A stretch of DNA of 64,000 nt. It comes from Saposhnikovia divaricata (Eukaryota > Streptophyta > Magnoliopsida > Apiales > Apiaceae). Under the pieces are notes generated by a model, which saw nothing but the letters and a program-made list of their open reading frames with translations, was not told the DNA's origin and searched no databases. Below are positions 23,857-35,404 of the stretch, piece by piece. A program made the position numbers and the translations under genes. Position 1 is the stretch's first letter, and each line of letters starts with the position of its first letter. The stretch spans positions 62,235,001 to 62,299,000 of the forward strand of contig CM071596.1 of NCBI GenBank assembly GCA_036435485.1, given 5' to 3'.

Positions 23857-25447
23857 TTGTATATAATACTACAACATACCCCTTACGTGAGTCATTTTAT
23901 TCCATGTCATCAGCAACGTGGAATCTGTTAGAACGTCGTTACATCTCTACTAGCTGCTGCTACATTCATGCAATCTTTCCCACTTCTAGCCTGTTCACAT
24001 GTCTCTGATGCCGATGACCTCATCGATTGTCGAATCCATTTGATAAGTAGGAAAGAAGATGGCAAGGAAAGAAAGAAGATGACGAGGGTGCCATCCACAT
24101 GCCCCAATCTGTAGCCCAAAGAAGATGTACCAAACTTAGAGTGGCACCATTTGTTCGATAATATGAATGAACGAATTGGATATTTCATCTCTTTAGTTTT
24201 CATGGAATCCTATGTATAGGCTCCATTCTTTTGCTGGTATGGGAATAGTTTTGGTAGGATTTAAAGCTTTCATGCTCCACCCAAATGGGGCATTGGTCTC
24301 CGAGTTCATTCCTTGATTTTTTTTGTTGCCTTTTTAATATGCGCTGGTGTAACGTGTACACCTTTCTTTTTAATTTGCGCCCTGGTTGGTTTAGTAAACA
24401 TCTTCTACTTTATTTCTTATTTCAGCCTTATTTGGAAGCTTACAATTAAAAGAAGATTTTCTGTTGCAAAATGTCGCTGCCTCTTTGAGAACTAAAATGT
24501 TAGTAACTATGGTTGTGTCTGAAAATCGCCTCTGCTATTGGGAAAGAATGATAAAATTTTGGCATGGATCCGAGCAACAACATGGTAGAAGTTACTTTAA
24601 TTTGCTATACTTGTACTGTTTTCATATTTTCTATTATCATCACGTACTGTACATTATAAACCGCATCACCATTTTAATTGACAATTTTTTGTTTCTAAGA
24701 AGTATCATAAATTAGCCATTGTCAACTTCTTACGGACGAGCAGTGCATGAACATAACAGATTTTATTAACTTATAGGGTTGCACACTGCCAAAATTGTAT
24801 AAAGTATAAAAACTTAGAAACATCTATATGGTGATAATATTCGTGTTCTTCTTTGAAAGTGTAAAGCCTCAATTTGTCTTTGACTCTTATTATAAATTAA
24901 AGATATCAAAAACCAATTAATTGTGGTCTCCTACAAAAGTATGCTCCTGACTTTTGACAATCACTTTTAGTATCCCTTATTTAATCTCAGAGTGCACAAC
25001 TCTTATTATTTTGCAACATGACATCGTCAACTTTGTTGTGGTATGCAGACGTGTAAATGCAGGTTCATTAATTAAAAAAATCTATCATAATCATTTTTTG
25101 TCACCCCTTTGTGTGTATGATGTCAACTTTTGACAATGCTTAGGAACATATAATTTATTACTTTAAGGGTATATTGAGTTTTCATGAAAGTAAAATTGAC
25201 TATATAGAGAGAGGATTTTTAACTATGATCACGTATAGATTTGGTTTTATTTATGAATGTGCTAAGAATTAAAAAATTTATTTTGCAGATCACATGTAGT
25301 TTTTAAAACAGATGGTATGTGTGAGTGTTTTGAGCACTACTTTTGTTATTTTAGACCTTTTTTTATTAATGCAGCCGTTTTTAAATTTTCTCACTCATGA
25401 ATACTTTAACTATGCGGCACATATGCCATAGCTTAACCTCTACCCCT
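23857..25447. other. Intergenic DNA
   Basis: Between the Helitron and the MULE. Includes a less AT-rich block (23930-24310) with small open frames on both strands that I do not recognise; the rest is AT-rich. No RNA gene or terminal repeats seen. Confidence 0.45.
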
Positions 25448-25456
25448 GTTATATAT

Positions 25457-28400
25457 GGTAAAAAGGCATTTTTGGTGTCTAAACTTGTCAAGTTTTGACG
25501 ATATGGTGTCTGTACTTTTAACACTTTCAATTTGGTGTCTGAACCTGGTAAATCGTTTCAAACAAGTTTATAAGCCGGTTTATTACTAAAAGGGTATGAC
25601 GTGTTCAGACACATGTATAACACTATTTTAACATTAAACAATAAAAGTAAAAGTAAAAATAAAATATATACATAAACATAAATATACACATGAGACACAC
25701 GACAGATAAGAAATTGGGGAAAGGGAAACATTAGGGTTCATCGAGCACAATGGATGGCGACACAGATACTGGGCAAATCAGGGCAAACAAATCAGATGCA
25801 AATACTAAACCAATAAGTTATGTTGATCTTCTTAAGAGTATTATTGATGAGTCAATGGATTTCGCTGGTGATGTTCATACAACTGAAACGGGGCTGGAAG
25901 AAGAAGATATAGGCCAATCACCACCTGCGAGAAGAGAAGAACGACCGATTGAAACAGAGTCAGTGGTAAGATCTAATCAAACTTTGCTTGATAACTATTT
26001 TGATGATGATGTTAATGACTCTGATGAAGATATTATAGATTGTAATTATTTGACCGATGATGATGAACTAGTAGAAGCTATGGAATGTGTTAAACAGTTT
26101 AAACTTAATAAGAACAAGAGGATTGTTGATAAAAATCCGGAATTGACAAATCAGTATGCAGAAGAAAATTTAGAAGCATTGTCGGATTATTCAAATTCAA
26201 GTTATAGTGCTGTTAGTTCCTAAGGGTCTGAGGATGATCATGCAATTAGGAGAAAGTCTAAATTTGTTAGTTTTGAAGAAAAGGCAGAAAAGGTTCATTT
26301 TTGTTTGGGTATGAAGTTCACTGGTCCTGCACAATTGAAGGAGGCCATCACTAAATATGGATTGCAAGAAAGGAGGGCTGTTAAACTTGTTCGAAACACA
26401 AAGACACAGGTGAGGGCAAAATGTGTTAATTCTAATTGCAATTGGACATTGTATGCATCCTTTGAAAGTGTTACTGAAAGATTTATTGTGAAAACATATG
26501 TGAACGAGCATACTTGTAAAATATCGTATAAAAATAAGAGGGTTACAAGTAATTGGCTAGCTAGGAATTATATGTATAAATTTCAGTGTATTGCTAGTAT
26601 GAGATTGATTGATTTGAAGGCCCTTATCAAGGAAGATTTAAGACTTGAAGCTAACTTTTGTAAAGTGAAAAGAGCAAAAGAAAAAACCTTAAGAATGCTA
26701 CAAGGACAATTGAAACAAGAGTTCGGAATTATGTGGGATTATTTAGGAGAAATCAAACGTAGTAATCCTGGTAGTACAACAGAGATGAGGGTTATCAGAC
26801 CAATCAAAGAAGAGCTGCCTATTTTTGACAAGTGTTTTATCTCTTTTGAATGCTTGAAAAATGGTTTGATTAATGGTTGTAGAAGGGTTATTGGGTTAGA
26901 TGGATGTTTTATGAAGGGTTCGATAAAAGGAGAGTTGTTATCCGCTGTTGGACGTGACGGAAAATAATCAAATGTTCCCCGTGGCTTGGGGTTTGGTGCA
27001 CCAAGAAAAAAGAGAGACATGGGAATGGTTTATTCGCCAACTCAGAGATGATTTAAGCATGGAAGATGGCAGTGGCTGGGTTATTATCACTGATCAACAA
27101 AAGGTATTATCACTTGATTTCAAAAGCTTTGCATACACTGTGAAGCTTTATTATTTTTTCTTTATTTTAATTACAATATTCATAATCAGCCAGTGGTGGT
27201 ATCACTTGATTACAGGGTCTATTGGATGCTGTTTCTGATATAATACCAAGTGCCGAACATAGGTGTTGTGCCAGGCACCTTTATGCAAATTGGAGAAAGA
27301 GGAATGGAAGGAGTGAGTTATTGCAGAGACAATTTTGGGCTTGTGCCAAATCTACAAACATGCCTGATTTTGAGACTAACATGACAGAGCTGAAGAAATT
27401 GTACACCGAAAGGATTTGAGGACATCTTGCATACTCATCCCAAGCATTGGTGCAAGGCCTATTTCACAACTGAGGTAAAATGTGATAATGTTGATAATAA
27501 TCTTATTGAGGCATTTAATGGAAAGATTATTGAGGCTAGAACAAAAAATGTTATTTCTATGTTTGAAGACATTAGAAAATTAGTTATGGGAAGGTTGCAT
27601 ACTAATAGGGAGTTGGCTAATAATTGGATTGGAAATTTTGGCAATAGAATTCGAAAAAAGGTGAATGAAAATTACTTAGAGAGTGCAAATTGTCAAGTTG
27701 TATGGAATGGAGATGTTGGTTTTGAAGTTACACAAAGGGGGGATACTTATATTGTTGATTTAAACAAGAGAACTTGTCCTTGTAGAAAATGGGAGTTAAC
27801 TGGAATCCCTTGTTGTCATGCAATTTCATCAATTTTAGAAGTTAATCAAGATCCATTGCATTATGTTCATAATTGTTATACCAAGGACAAATATATGCAA
27901 GCATATAGTCAAATGATGTGTCCAATGAACTCACAAAAATTCTGGGCAAAGACTGGTCATGCCCCTCCTCAACCACCTCCTCTGAAAACAAAACCAGGGA
28001 GAAAGGCAAAGAACAGAAGAAAGGAAATGGGAGAAGTGGGATCAAGTGGACATAAGTTGTCAAAAAATGGAAGAGTTATGACTTGTTCATTGTGTTTCAA
28101 GACTGGACACAATAAAAAGGGGTGTCCAACTGTCAAAGAGCAATCCAGCAAAGGTGCCAATACTACCAAAAATCATTCAACTGGTGGAAATGTATTCTGT
28201 CATAAAAGAGCCAAACAACCAGTAAGCAATTCATGTTTTAATAATTACTTGTTTTCCATTCTTATTTTGCATTTGCATCATTCAAACATTAAATTTATTT
28301 TTAGATTAAAGTTTCTGCAACTCGTGAGGGCCAATCGCAAGGGTCTGTACGATTACCGGTCGAACCAGAGCCATCTTTCATGACAAACAGGACTCAAGGT

Positions 28401-28877
28401 TTTAAGAAGTAGGGAAAACAATTCATCACCACTGGACAGTTGGAGACACAAGCTAACAAGAAGAAGAAGAAAGTCTAGTCCACCCGGAGTCTTCAATGTG
28501 ATTAGGACTCATGATTTTGCTTAAGTTGTTTAAATTTGATGCATTATAACTAGTTTTTGGTATATGTATTATGAATTCTGTTACTTTTGATATATATATT
28601 CTGAATGCTGTTACTTTTGATATGCACCAAATTGTTAATATGTGACAAGTTTAGAACCCAGTTAAGTATTTTGTTAAACTTGATTGCTGAGTCATATGAC
28701 AGGTCAGTAGCTTATCCACATCAAGCTACAGATATATGGGTTACCGGTTAAAAAACCGGCTTATAAACTTGTTTGAAACAATTTACCAGGTTCAGACACC
28801 AAATTGAAAGTGTTAAAAGTACAGACACCATATCGTCAAAACTTGACAAGTTTAGACACCAAAAATGCCTTTTTACC
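25457..28877 (+). mobile_element. Mutator-like element (MULE) with 125-bp TIRs
   Basis: The terminal inverted repeats cover 25457-25581 and 28753-28877 and differ at one position by eye. Both start GGTAAAAAGGCATTTTTGGT. A perfect 9-bp duplication GTTATATAT flanks the element (25448-25456 and 28878-28886), the size expected for Mutator elements. It encloses a degraded MULE transposase gene on the plus strand. Intact ends with a broken gene imply that it was mobile until recently, or that it moved using transposase from another copy. Confidence 0.93.
25750..28412 (+). pseudogene. MULE transposase, disrupted
   Basis: The frame opens at 25750 (MDGDTDTG) with an acidic N-terminus. It then shows an N-terminal DNA-binding region (CVNSNCNWTLYA with downstream HTC, a WRKY/FLYWCH-like zinc pattern) and a transposase core: GLDGCFMKG (first Asp, about 26897), ITDQQKG (second Asp) and NLIEAFNG (Glu, about 27505). 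A SWIM zinc finger CPCRKWELTGIPCCHA (about 27775) and a zinc knuckle CSLCFKTGHNKKGC (about 28083) follow. Two introns fit: 27104-27215, and 28222-28304 before the final exon ending at TAG 28410-28412. Three lesions break it: an in-frame TAA at 26221-26223, a frameshift near 26963 in an A run, and a frameshift near 27400-27417. Not expected to make full-length protein. Confidence 0.88.
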
Positions 28878-28886
28878 GTTATATAT

Positions 28887-29626
28887 ACAGAACAGATACC
28901 TATAACGACTCCTATCTATCTTCTGCACAATATCGTGACTACTCCTCGACCTCCCTCAACCTTTTATTACTACCATTTGAAGCTTCTTTATCAGGTACGG
29001 ATGTTATCTTAGAGAAGATTTATGCAGCTAATTGTCTTGAATAAGATTTATTTTCCTTGGTGATTCTACAAGGCTTAAAGATGAAGGAATCTTTTTGTCT
29101 TGTGTGTAAATCAAACCGTCTTGTGTGTAAATCAAACCAAGCCAAAAGAGTCATTGTTCAACTTCTCTACACTGTGTTACTTGATGGTCCTATTGAAAAT
29201 GCTAATTAGTTCAAGGGTGAGTGCCAAAAGAGTCATTGTTTCTGCATTGATAGAGTGACATGATACATGCATAATAACATATAATGGGATTACAAGCATA
29301 TGAAGTTTACATAATTGGATGTACCTTGCGTAAAGCTTCTCAAACAAAGTGATTACAGTTGTCAAAGTTTGCTGGTTGGTGATTCGACCCCTCTAAGAAG
29401 TCACTAAAGATTGAAGAGTTAGTGGATGGAGAGAAAAATGGGCAGTCATGGTAAGAGAGGAGTTGCAGTTGTGAAATGCACAACTATGATATATGACACG
29501 AGGTATAAGAAGATAAACTACATTTCAAAGGCTTTTGAGGTTAGCTTCCTGTAACTTTCTACCTAATATTTTGTTTCCTTCTCTATCTAAATATTATTTT
29601 GTTAATTAATTTATAGGACTGGCTCT
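28887..29626. other. Intergenic DNA
   Basis: Contains a short direct repeat (cttgtgtgtaaatcaaacc twice near 29099-29138) and small unrecognised frames. No gene called. Confidence 0.45.
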
Positions 29627-29944
29627 TGACAAAATAACAGTTTGTAACCCCTATGTATATGGGTTTTGTCAAATTGGTCCAGATTTACGTTTTTAACACT
29701 TTGCAACCCCTATCTTCAAATCTCGCTTCATATTACAACCCCTTCCGTCTAATTGACCTATTTTACAACCAAAAATAAGTCAAAAACCTCTATATATAAG
29801 GGGTACAAACTGTCATTTTTGAAGATAGGGGTTGTAATATGAAGCGAGATTTGAAGATAGGGGTTGCAAAGTGCTAAAAAACGTAAATCTAGACCAATTT
29901 GACAAAACTCATATACATAGGGGTTACAAACTGTCATTTTGTCA
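29627..29944. mobile_element. Fold-back MITE (318 bp)
   Basis: The left end TGACAAAATAACAGTTTGTA and the right end ...TACAAACTGTCATTTTGTCA are inverted repeats. The pairing continues inward for over 120 bp per arm (left: ttgcaacccctatcttcaaa; right: tttgaagataggggttgcaa). No coding capacity. A target duplication is not obvious, so the superfamily is not assigned. Confidence 0.75.
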
Positions 29945-30639
29945 TAAATTTAAAATGCAACAGCGACATGTAGTTAGCTCATCTGGCTTGTGTAGTCAAC
30001 ATGAGAGTACCTTTTTAACAAAAAATAGTTAGTTCTTACCATAGAGCTGCATATGGTTACCAAGATCGTGTGGCTGAGATGATTTAGCCTGCAAGTGGTG
30101 CTTCTTTTAACAAGAAACAGATAGTCCTTACCATACAGCTGCAGTATATACTTGCTTTTATTTGAATAAGGCACCAAAAATTGAAGGCAATAAGCAAATT
30201 TAACTTTGTCGTTTGCTAGTGAGGAACAAAAAAGAAACATGCATGACACTTGTGATACTTGTTCGTTATTTATTAATGAGCTTGGTGTGTTTATACTTTA
30301 AAGCTGTTTATAAATGTTTCTTAGCTATTTTAATATTTGCTCTGGTCTCAACAGGATTTTTTAAGTATTCTCGATTTCCTTCTCAGGAAATGGTAAGAAT
30401 CGAAGTTATTGTTGTTTAACAAAATTAAAGAATTGACAAGTAGATCGAAAGGTTCTTATTTGTACTGTAATGACACTTATTTAGAAAGAAAAAAAAAATA
30501 ATAAAGAGTGGAATTGATTAAAGGCTTTCTAGTGTGTGGCCAAGAGCACACATTAGTCACTTACTTTTATGACACTTTTATAAGGTGGCTTGAAACTAAA
30601 AAGTTTTGGTATCTGATTTTTGGTATTTCGTATTTTTAC
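29945..30639. other. Intergenic DNA
   Basis: No recognised gene. Two related stretches (around 29997-30060 and 30098-30140, sharing a tagt-cttaccata-agctgca motif) suggest an old small duplication. Confidence 0.4.
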
Positions 30640-30739
30640 TTAATTACCCTTACTTATATATTAGTATGTTCTTACCTATAAACCTTACTTATATCTATTT
30701 ATACTACTATATTAAAGCCAAAATATTTTTAAAAAATAA
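30640..30739. repeat. About 100-bp repeat, left copy, flanking the Tat insertion
   Basis: The stretch acccttacttatatattagtatgttcttacc ... ctactatattaaagccaaaatatttt recurs with scattered changes at about 41680-41765, just outside the right Tat LTR. The Tat element therefore inserted between, or at the edge of, two pre-existing copies. Both copies contain a TCTATAC/TCTATTTATAC-type motif like some Helitron 5' ends. Confidence 0.7.
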
Positions 30740-30744
30740 CAATT

Positions 30745-31241
30745 TGTTGTGGAATAAAAACTAGTTTACGATTTTTAATTAATGCTAGGGTGGTTGAGCT
30801 TCGAGCTTTAATGGCTGCTTCTGCGTTCGAGACTGATCGGTTCTCACAGAATGCCTACGTATCTCTGTATTAGAGAATCAAGCCAAGAAAACGTAGTTCT
30901 GAGAATGAGGGGTCAGACCCTTTATATAGGCTGAGAAGCCTTAGAATTATGGTAGGATTTGGAGACTTGGTGGGCAAGTCTTTGAGGAAGGTTCTAGATC
31001 TATTCCATATAGGAATCAGTTTCCATATTGAATTGGATGCCTTGGTGGATAAGTCTGAAGGGGATATTATCCTTATCCAACTCTTATTTGCCGAGCTGTT
31101 TATTACCCTTAATATTAATTACGAAATTAATATTTAAAATAGGATTTTGGGCCCTGTTGGTGGGCCCCACGTTTGGACCATATCGGGTCTAATTAATGCA
31201 ACAATAAATGTGTCTTTAGGGCTTATTTTTAGCCCATATCA
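30745..31241 (-). repeat. Tat LTR (3' LTR in element orientation)
   Basis: 497 bp, matching 41154-41650 except for cgtagttctgag versus cgtagttatgag and gtcagacccttt versus gtcaggcccttt. Confidence 0.97.
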
Positions 31242-31258
31242 TTTGCCCCCCAACTTCT
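31242..31258 (-). other. Tat polypurine tract
   Basis: Minus-strand AGAAGTTGGGGGGCAAA immediately precedes the 3' LTR, the expected site for plus-strand priming. Confidence 0.75.
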
Positions 31259-31379
31259 AGGAAAACTGATCAGGTTTTCCTTGAAGTTTTAATCGGTCCT
31301 TTCCAAGACTCGGGTCAGGGTTCATCTTTATACACTAGTGTTTCACGAGTATTGTCTTTATGTAAAGCGTGGAGCGACC

Positions 31380-31745
31380 GACGCGTTTACGACAATGTTA
31401 ATTCGATGCTAATCGGCACTAATCAGCCTTAACGACATTTAAACAATGTTAAGCGATTCTAAACGGCGCTTAAACGGTGCTAAACGGCACTAGCGGGGGT
31501 CCGGGGGCAGCAACCCCCGGGCGGGGTCCAAGGGGCGGCAGCCCCTGACGGGGTCCAAGGGGCAGAGCCCCTGGCTGGGGTCGAGCTGATTAGTACAAAT
31601 TTCGACTCAAATTTCTGAATTTTAATTACAAATTTCGATCAGGAAACTTCACATTTTTCGACGGCACTAATGGCACTAAACAGCGCTAAACAGTGCTAAT
31701 ATGCATTAAACAATGCTTAAACAGCGCTTAATCGGCACTAATCGG
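31380..31745. repeat. Short dispersed repeats and GC hairpin triplet in the Tat 3' region
   Basis: About fifteen degenerate copies of an aatcggcactaa / aaacggtgctaa motif flank a GC-rich block at 31486-31580. That block has three near-copies of ggggtccaaggggc-g-agcccc, each able to fold (for example AGGGGCGGCAGCCCCT). No coding function is evident. Confidence 0.75.
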
Positions 31746-31827
31746 TGCTTAGTTTTCACTTCCCTTAATTACCAAATCAGAAAAACAAATAACAAAAAAT
31801 GAAATTTTGCGAACCCAACTCGAACAT

Positions 31828-32335
31828 CGCTGTCGGTCGGCCGGGCAAAAACCCGTACCGACCATCACTCCCGGTCGGCTGGAGGGTGTTACAAGGGGCC
31901 GGTCGGCCGGAGCCCCGGTCGGCTGGTTTTTTTTTTTTTTTTTTTTTTTTTTTTGAAACGAAGGCAGAAAACCCGTATCGATGACCGAACTCGGTCGGCT
32001 GGAAGGTTCACCGGAGGGGCGGTCGGCTGAGGAGCCGGTCGGCTGGACCGAGCCCGTACCGAGAGCTGATTCCAGTCGGCTGGAGCATGTCCGGGGAGGC
32101 CGGTCGGCCGGTGACCCGGTCGGCTGAAATTTTTTATTTTTTTTATTTTTTATTTTTTTTTATGTCGAACCCATACCAACCGGTGACGTCGGTCGGCCGA
32201 CGTGTGCACGGAAGGCCAGTCGGCTGGGACACCGGTCGGCCGGTTCAATATCTATGCTAGCGGTCGACGTCGGTCGGCTGGAGGGCTTCCCGGAGGGCCG
32301 GTCGGCCGAGACTTCGGTCAGCTACAAAATTTTTT
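31828..32335. repeat. Tandem GGTCGGCYGG-rich array in the Tat 3' region
   Basis: Four to five degenerate units of about 110-130 bp. Each contains cccgtaccga-like sequence, several ggtcggctgg/ggtcggccgg motifs, and in some units a long T run (31927-31954 is 28 T). Tandem repeats in the 3' untranslated region are typical of Tat/Ogre elements and a known source of satellite DNA. Confidence 0.85.
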
Positions 32336-32800
32336 TCGTACCAACCATCGACATGAAACCGACTTAGTCACTATTAGGGATTTCCAATTTTTGCATACCG
32401 GCTTCGACCATCGATATGGAATCAATGTTTGGCCATTCATGGCTAGAGTTACTTACTTTCGCATATCGATATCGATCATCGATATGGAATCAATGTTGGC
32501 CCTTCATGGCTCTATTTGAGGTTTTATATAGTACCTTGATTCTCATCACTAATCCGGTGGTTAGTATTAACCTTCCCATTAAACTTTTTTAAGCATACTT
32601 ATCTTTCAAAGCTTATCTGACTGCTCTGGTAGAATATTTTGCCAAAAAATCTTCGTTTCTTTCCCAACAAATCATGAGTTTTAACGACTCTTTCCGTCCA
32701 TAACAGATAACTTTTGCTCCCTTTTCGTATTTAAACGATACTTGACCTGTAAACGCGAACCGAGCTGTGTTTCAACCTGAGATTACAGGTTACCTTTTCC

Positions 32801-32810
32801 TTATAAAAGG
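32801..32810 (+). promoter_or_regulatory. TATA box for the antisense ORF of the Tat element
   Basis: TTATAAAAGG followed 20-40 bp later by a CT-rich initiation-like zone (ttcatttctcttcacttctt). It lies about 135 bp upstream of the ATG at 32938 on the plus strand, opposite in direction to gag-pol. Motif-based assignment. Confidence 0.55.
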
Positions 32811-32937
32811 AGGGGAACATCCTTCATTTCTCTTCACTTCTTCACTTCTCAAACTTTCTTAAGTTCTAAAGCTCTTGAGTTCTCTAGTTTCCAAGCTTCC
32901 AAGTTCAAGCTTCAAGTTTCAAGATTCAAGGTTCCAG

Positions 32938-35007
32938 ATGGCTGACAAGCAAGCTGCTGCCCCCCAACTCTCCATGGAGGAGGCTTTCAGAAAAAGGAGC
33001 ATGGCGCGAACAATGAAAGGTAAGCTAAAACTCATGCCCCCTAAATACATTGAACGTCGGTTTGAGTCTACGCTAGATTTGCTAAACAGTATGGGAGAGT
33101 CATTCCCAAACAGCTCCAGCTTAGTTGCTTTTAATAGCCCTTCTAAATTAAGAAAGAAGGATGTTGAGAAGATTAGAAACACTTATGGCTTTCCAAGCGC
33201 CATCAAAGTATGCCTTCCTAATCCAGGAGACAGAACCTGCAACTGGCATCCCGAAAGGATTTGCGTCATGAAAGGAGCATTGGAGGCGGGATTTAGGTTC
33301 CCCGTCCACCCATTTATCATCAGGTTCCTGGCAGAACTTCAAGTCCATCCTTGCCAACTTTACCCTAATTCTTGGAGGTTTCTGATCATTTTCTTGTTAA
33401 AATGCCACGAGTTGGAAATTCCTTGGAGTACAACCATGTTCAGAAGCATCTTCGCGGTCAAGAACTCTCCTGAGACTAAGCCGGGGTGGATCGGCTTTCA
33501 GCTTAGAAGCAAGCTTCCACATATAGTAAACTCTTTCTCTTTCCCTGACTCCCACCATTTCTGGGAGAGGGACTTTGTTGTTTTAGAGTGGGAAGGTGGC
33601 GACTGGGGTCACTTCTTCGTTAAGAGATTCGGAATTGTGGAGGATAGTTCACACTTCGTGTGTGATCTTGACCTCAAAGAGTTGGCAGACCGAGATAGGC
33701 TACTTGTTGATGATGGTCGCACCCACTATAAAACCATCTTGACAGAAAAGAAACTCATTGAAGCTGGCTTAAGCTTCCTTTCTTTAGAGGGTAATTTTTC
33801 TTTCATTCTACCATTATGAACTATGTTAGTTCTTATTCCAATGTTTTCCCTTCATTTTTCAGCTGCTGAGGAGATAGATAGCCGACCCGAAAATCAACCT
33901 CAAGTTACTAGAAGAATGATAAAGAAGGCGACAGAGCAACTGAACCCTCCTGACCGAAGGGTTCCTTCATTCCTAGAGGGATGTTCCCAAGGGGGGAAAA
34001 GGTCCCGTAACGCTGGTGAGAGCATGAGAGTCCCTTTTGCCCCAGATTGGGGTATCTGCGAGCAAGACTCCATCTTAGGGAGTACCGATTTAGCCGTGTC
34101 CTGGTCCAGGCTCTCGATCACCGCCCCTGATCTCCTAACGGTAACGGCAGGGGACAAGGTTGATGAAGCTGAGCGCCTTGGTGCTCAAGCTCTTTATCAG
34201 GTACCAACTTTTACATTCGATCTCCTCATCTGCATTTTTTTTAAAGAATTCTTACTAATTTCTCTATTACAGGCCAATGCTTATCTTCAGTCTGCTACTC
34301 GTCAAGGCCGAGCCTATAGGGACAGCAATGAGGAACTGAAGAAGGAGCAAGCAACGTTCAAGGAGCAAATCCAAGATCTGAACTCTAGAGTTGTTCGTTC
34401 TGAGGCCAACAGCTTATCTTATCAAAAGCAACTTCACTCGCTTGGCAGGAAGAAACTTTCTGATGCTAACAAGATAATTGACTCGTATCGCAAGTCGGAG
34501 GATTTCATTAATTTTATGGACAAGCATGATGATGAGGTGCGGCCTTTTAACATGTCAGTTGGGTGGAACAAAGCTATTGACATTGTGAGCAACAAGTACC
34601 CTTCGGTAGTGAATCCAGCGGACTTCCCCTGCCCTACCTGGGCTGTTACTAGCGGAAATCAAGACGCAGATCCTGCGTCAGGCTGTGGGGGTAGCCGCCG
34701 TCCTTCTGGTATGAGGAGGGCACCCAATGTTGTTAGCTCCAGTTCGACCTCTTCCCGTTCTGCTGGGAAGAAAACTATGTCAGAGAGGGAAGCAGCTGCA
34801 AGGCGAGCTTTTCCCGGCAAGCAACTTCGTGCCAGAGTCGATTCATCAACCGAGACTTCAGAAGAGGAAGGGGACGCGACAAAGAGAGGGAAGTAGCTGA
34901 TGGAGATAGAGGCCGAAGAAGCTGAGGCAGATGAGGAGAGCTCCGGGGAAGAAAGCTCCGGGGAAGAAGAGGGCGAGGAGGTGGTGGAGGAATCCGCCGA
35001 AGAGTGA
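32938..35007 (+). CDS. Antisense ORF of the Tat element (putative gypsy-type transposon domain), three exons, one premature stop
   Basis: The exons are 32938-33790, 33863-34200 and 34273-34896. The two introns (73 and 72 bp) are GT-AG and the phases agree, giving 604 residues to a TAG at 34894-34896. I chose the ATG at 32938 because the longer frame has no upstream ATG. Residues about 120-160 (FPVHPFIIRFLAELQVHPCQ then LYPNSWRFL) match the plant 'putative gypsy type transposon' domain (PF04195 type). The third exon is coiled-coil-like and ends basic. After the TAG the same frame stays open for 36 acidic codons to TGA at 35005-35007, so the TAG probably truncates an acidic tail. Role unknown; comparable antisense ORFs are known in Tat elements. 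Confidence 0.82.
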
Positions 35008-35404
35008 ATGGCCTTGCACGGCCTTGTTGGCCGCTTGTGGCTTTATGTTTTTCTGCTTTCAATCAAGGTCCTTCGGGACTTAACTTTTATTTGGTGATGT
35101 AATTTAACTTTGACCTTAGCCCCGTGGGGGTGTTTATTTATGCACTTGTTTCATTTCCACTTGTGGATCTTTATTTTCGTTACTTGGTCATCTTTGACTT
35201 GCATTCATTAGGTGCTTGGCACATAAATAAAATTACACAATCAAAAATGGAAAACAAACTTGCATTAATAACTTGAAGTGGGTTCAACCCTTACATAAAT
35301 ACTCTATCTCCTACTGGGAGCAACATGCTCTGCAATGGTTTCATGGAACCTTATTTCTACTTCTCCTAATAGATGGATAAAAGCCAAGTCCTTACTAGGA
35401 AGGC

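Noticed and set aside
23928..24203. 91-codon minus frame as a gene
   Set aside because: No recognisable domain, no supporting splice or promoter structure, and a poorly defined context.
31799..32519. Frames across the GGTCGGC repeat
   Set aside because: Driven by GC-rich tandem repeat and poly-T; no protein similarity.
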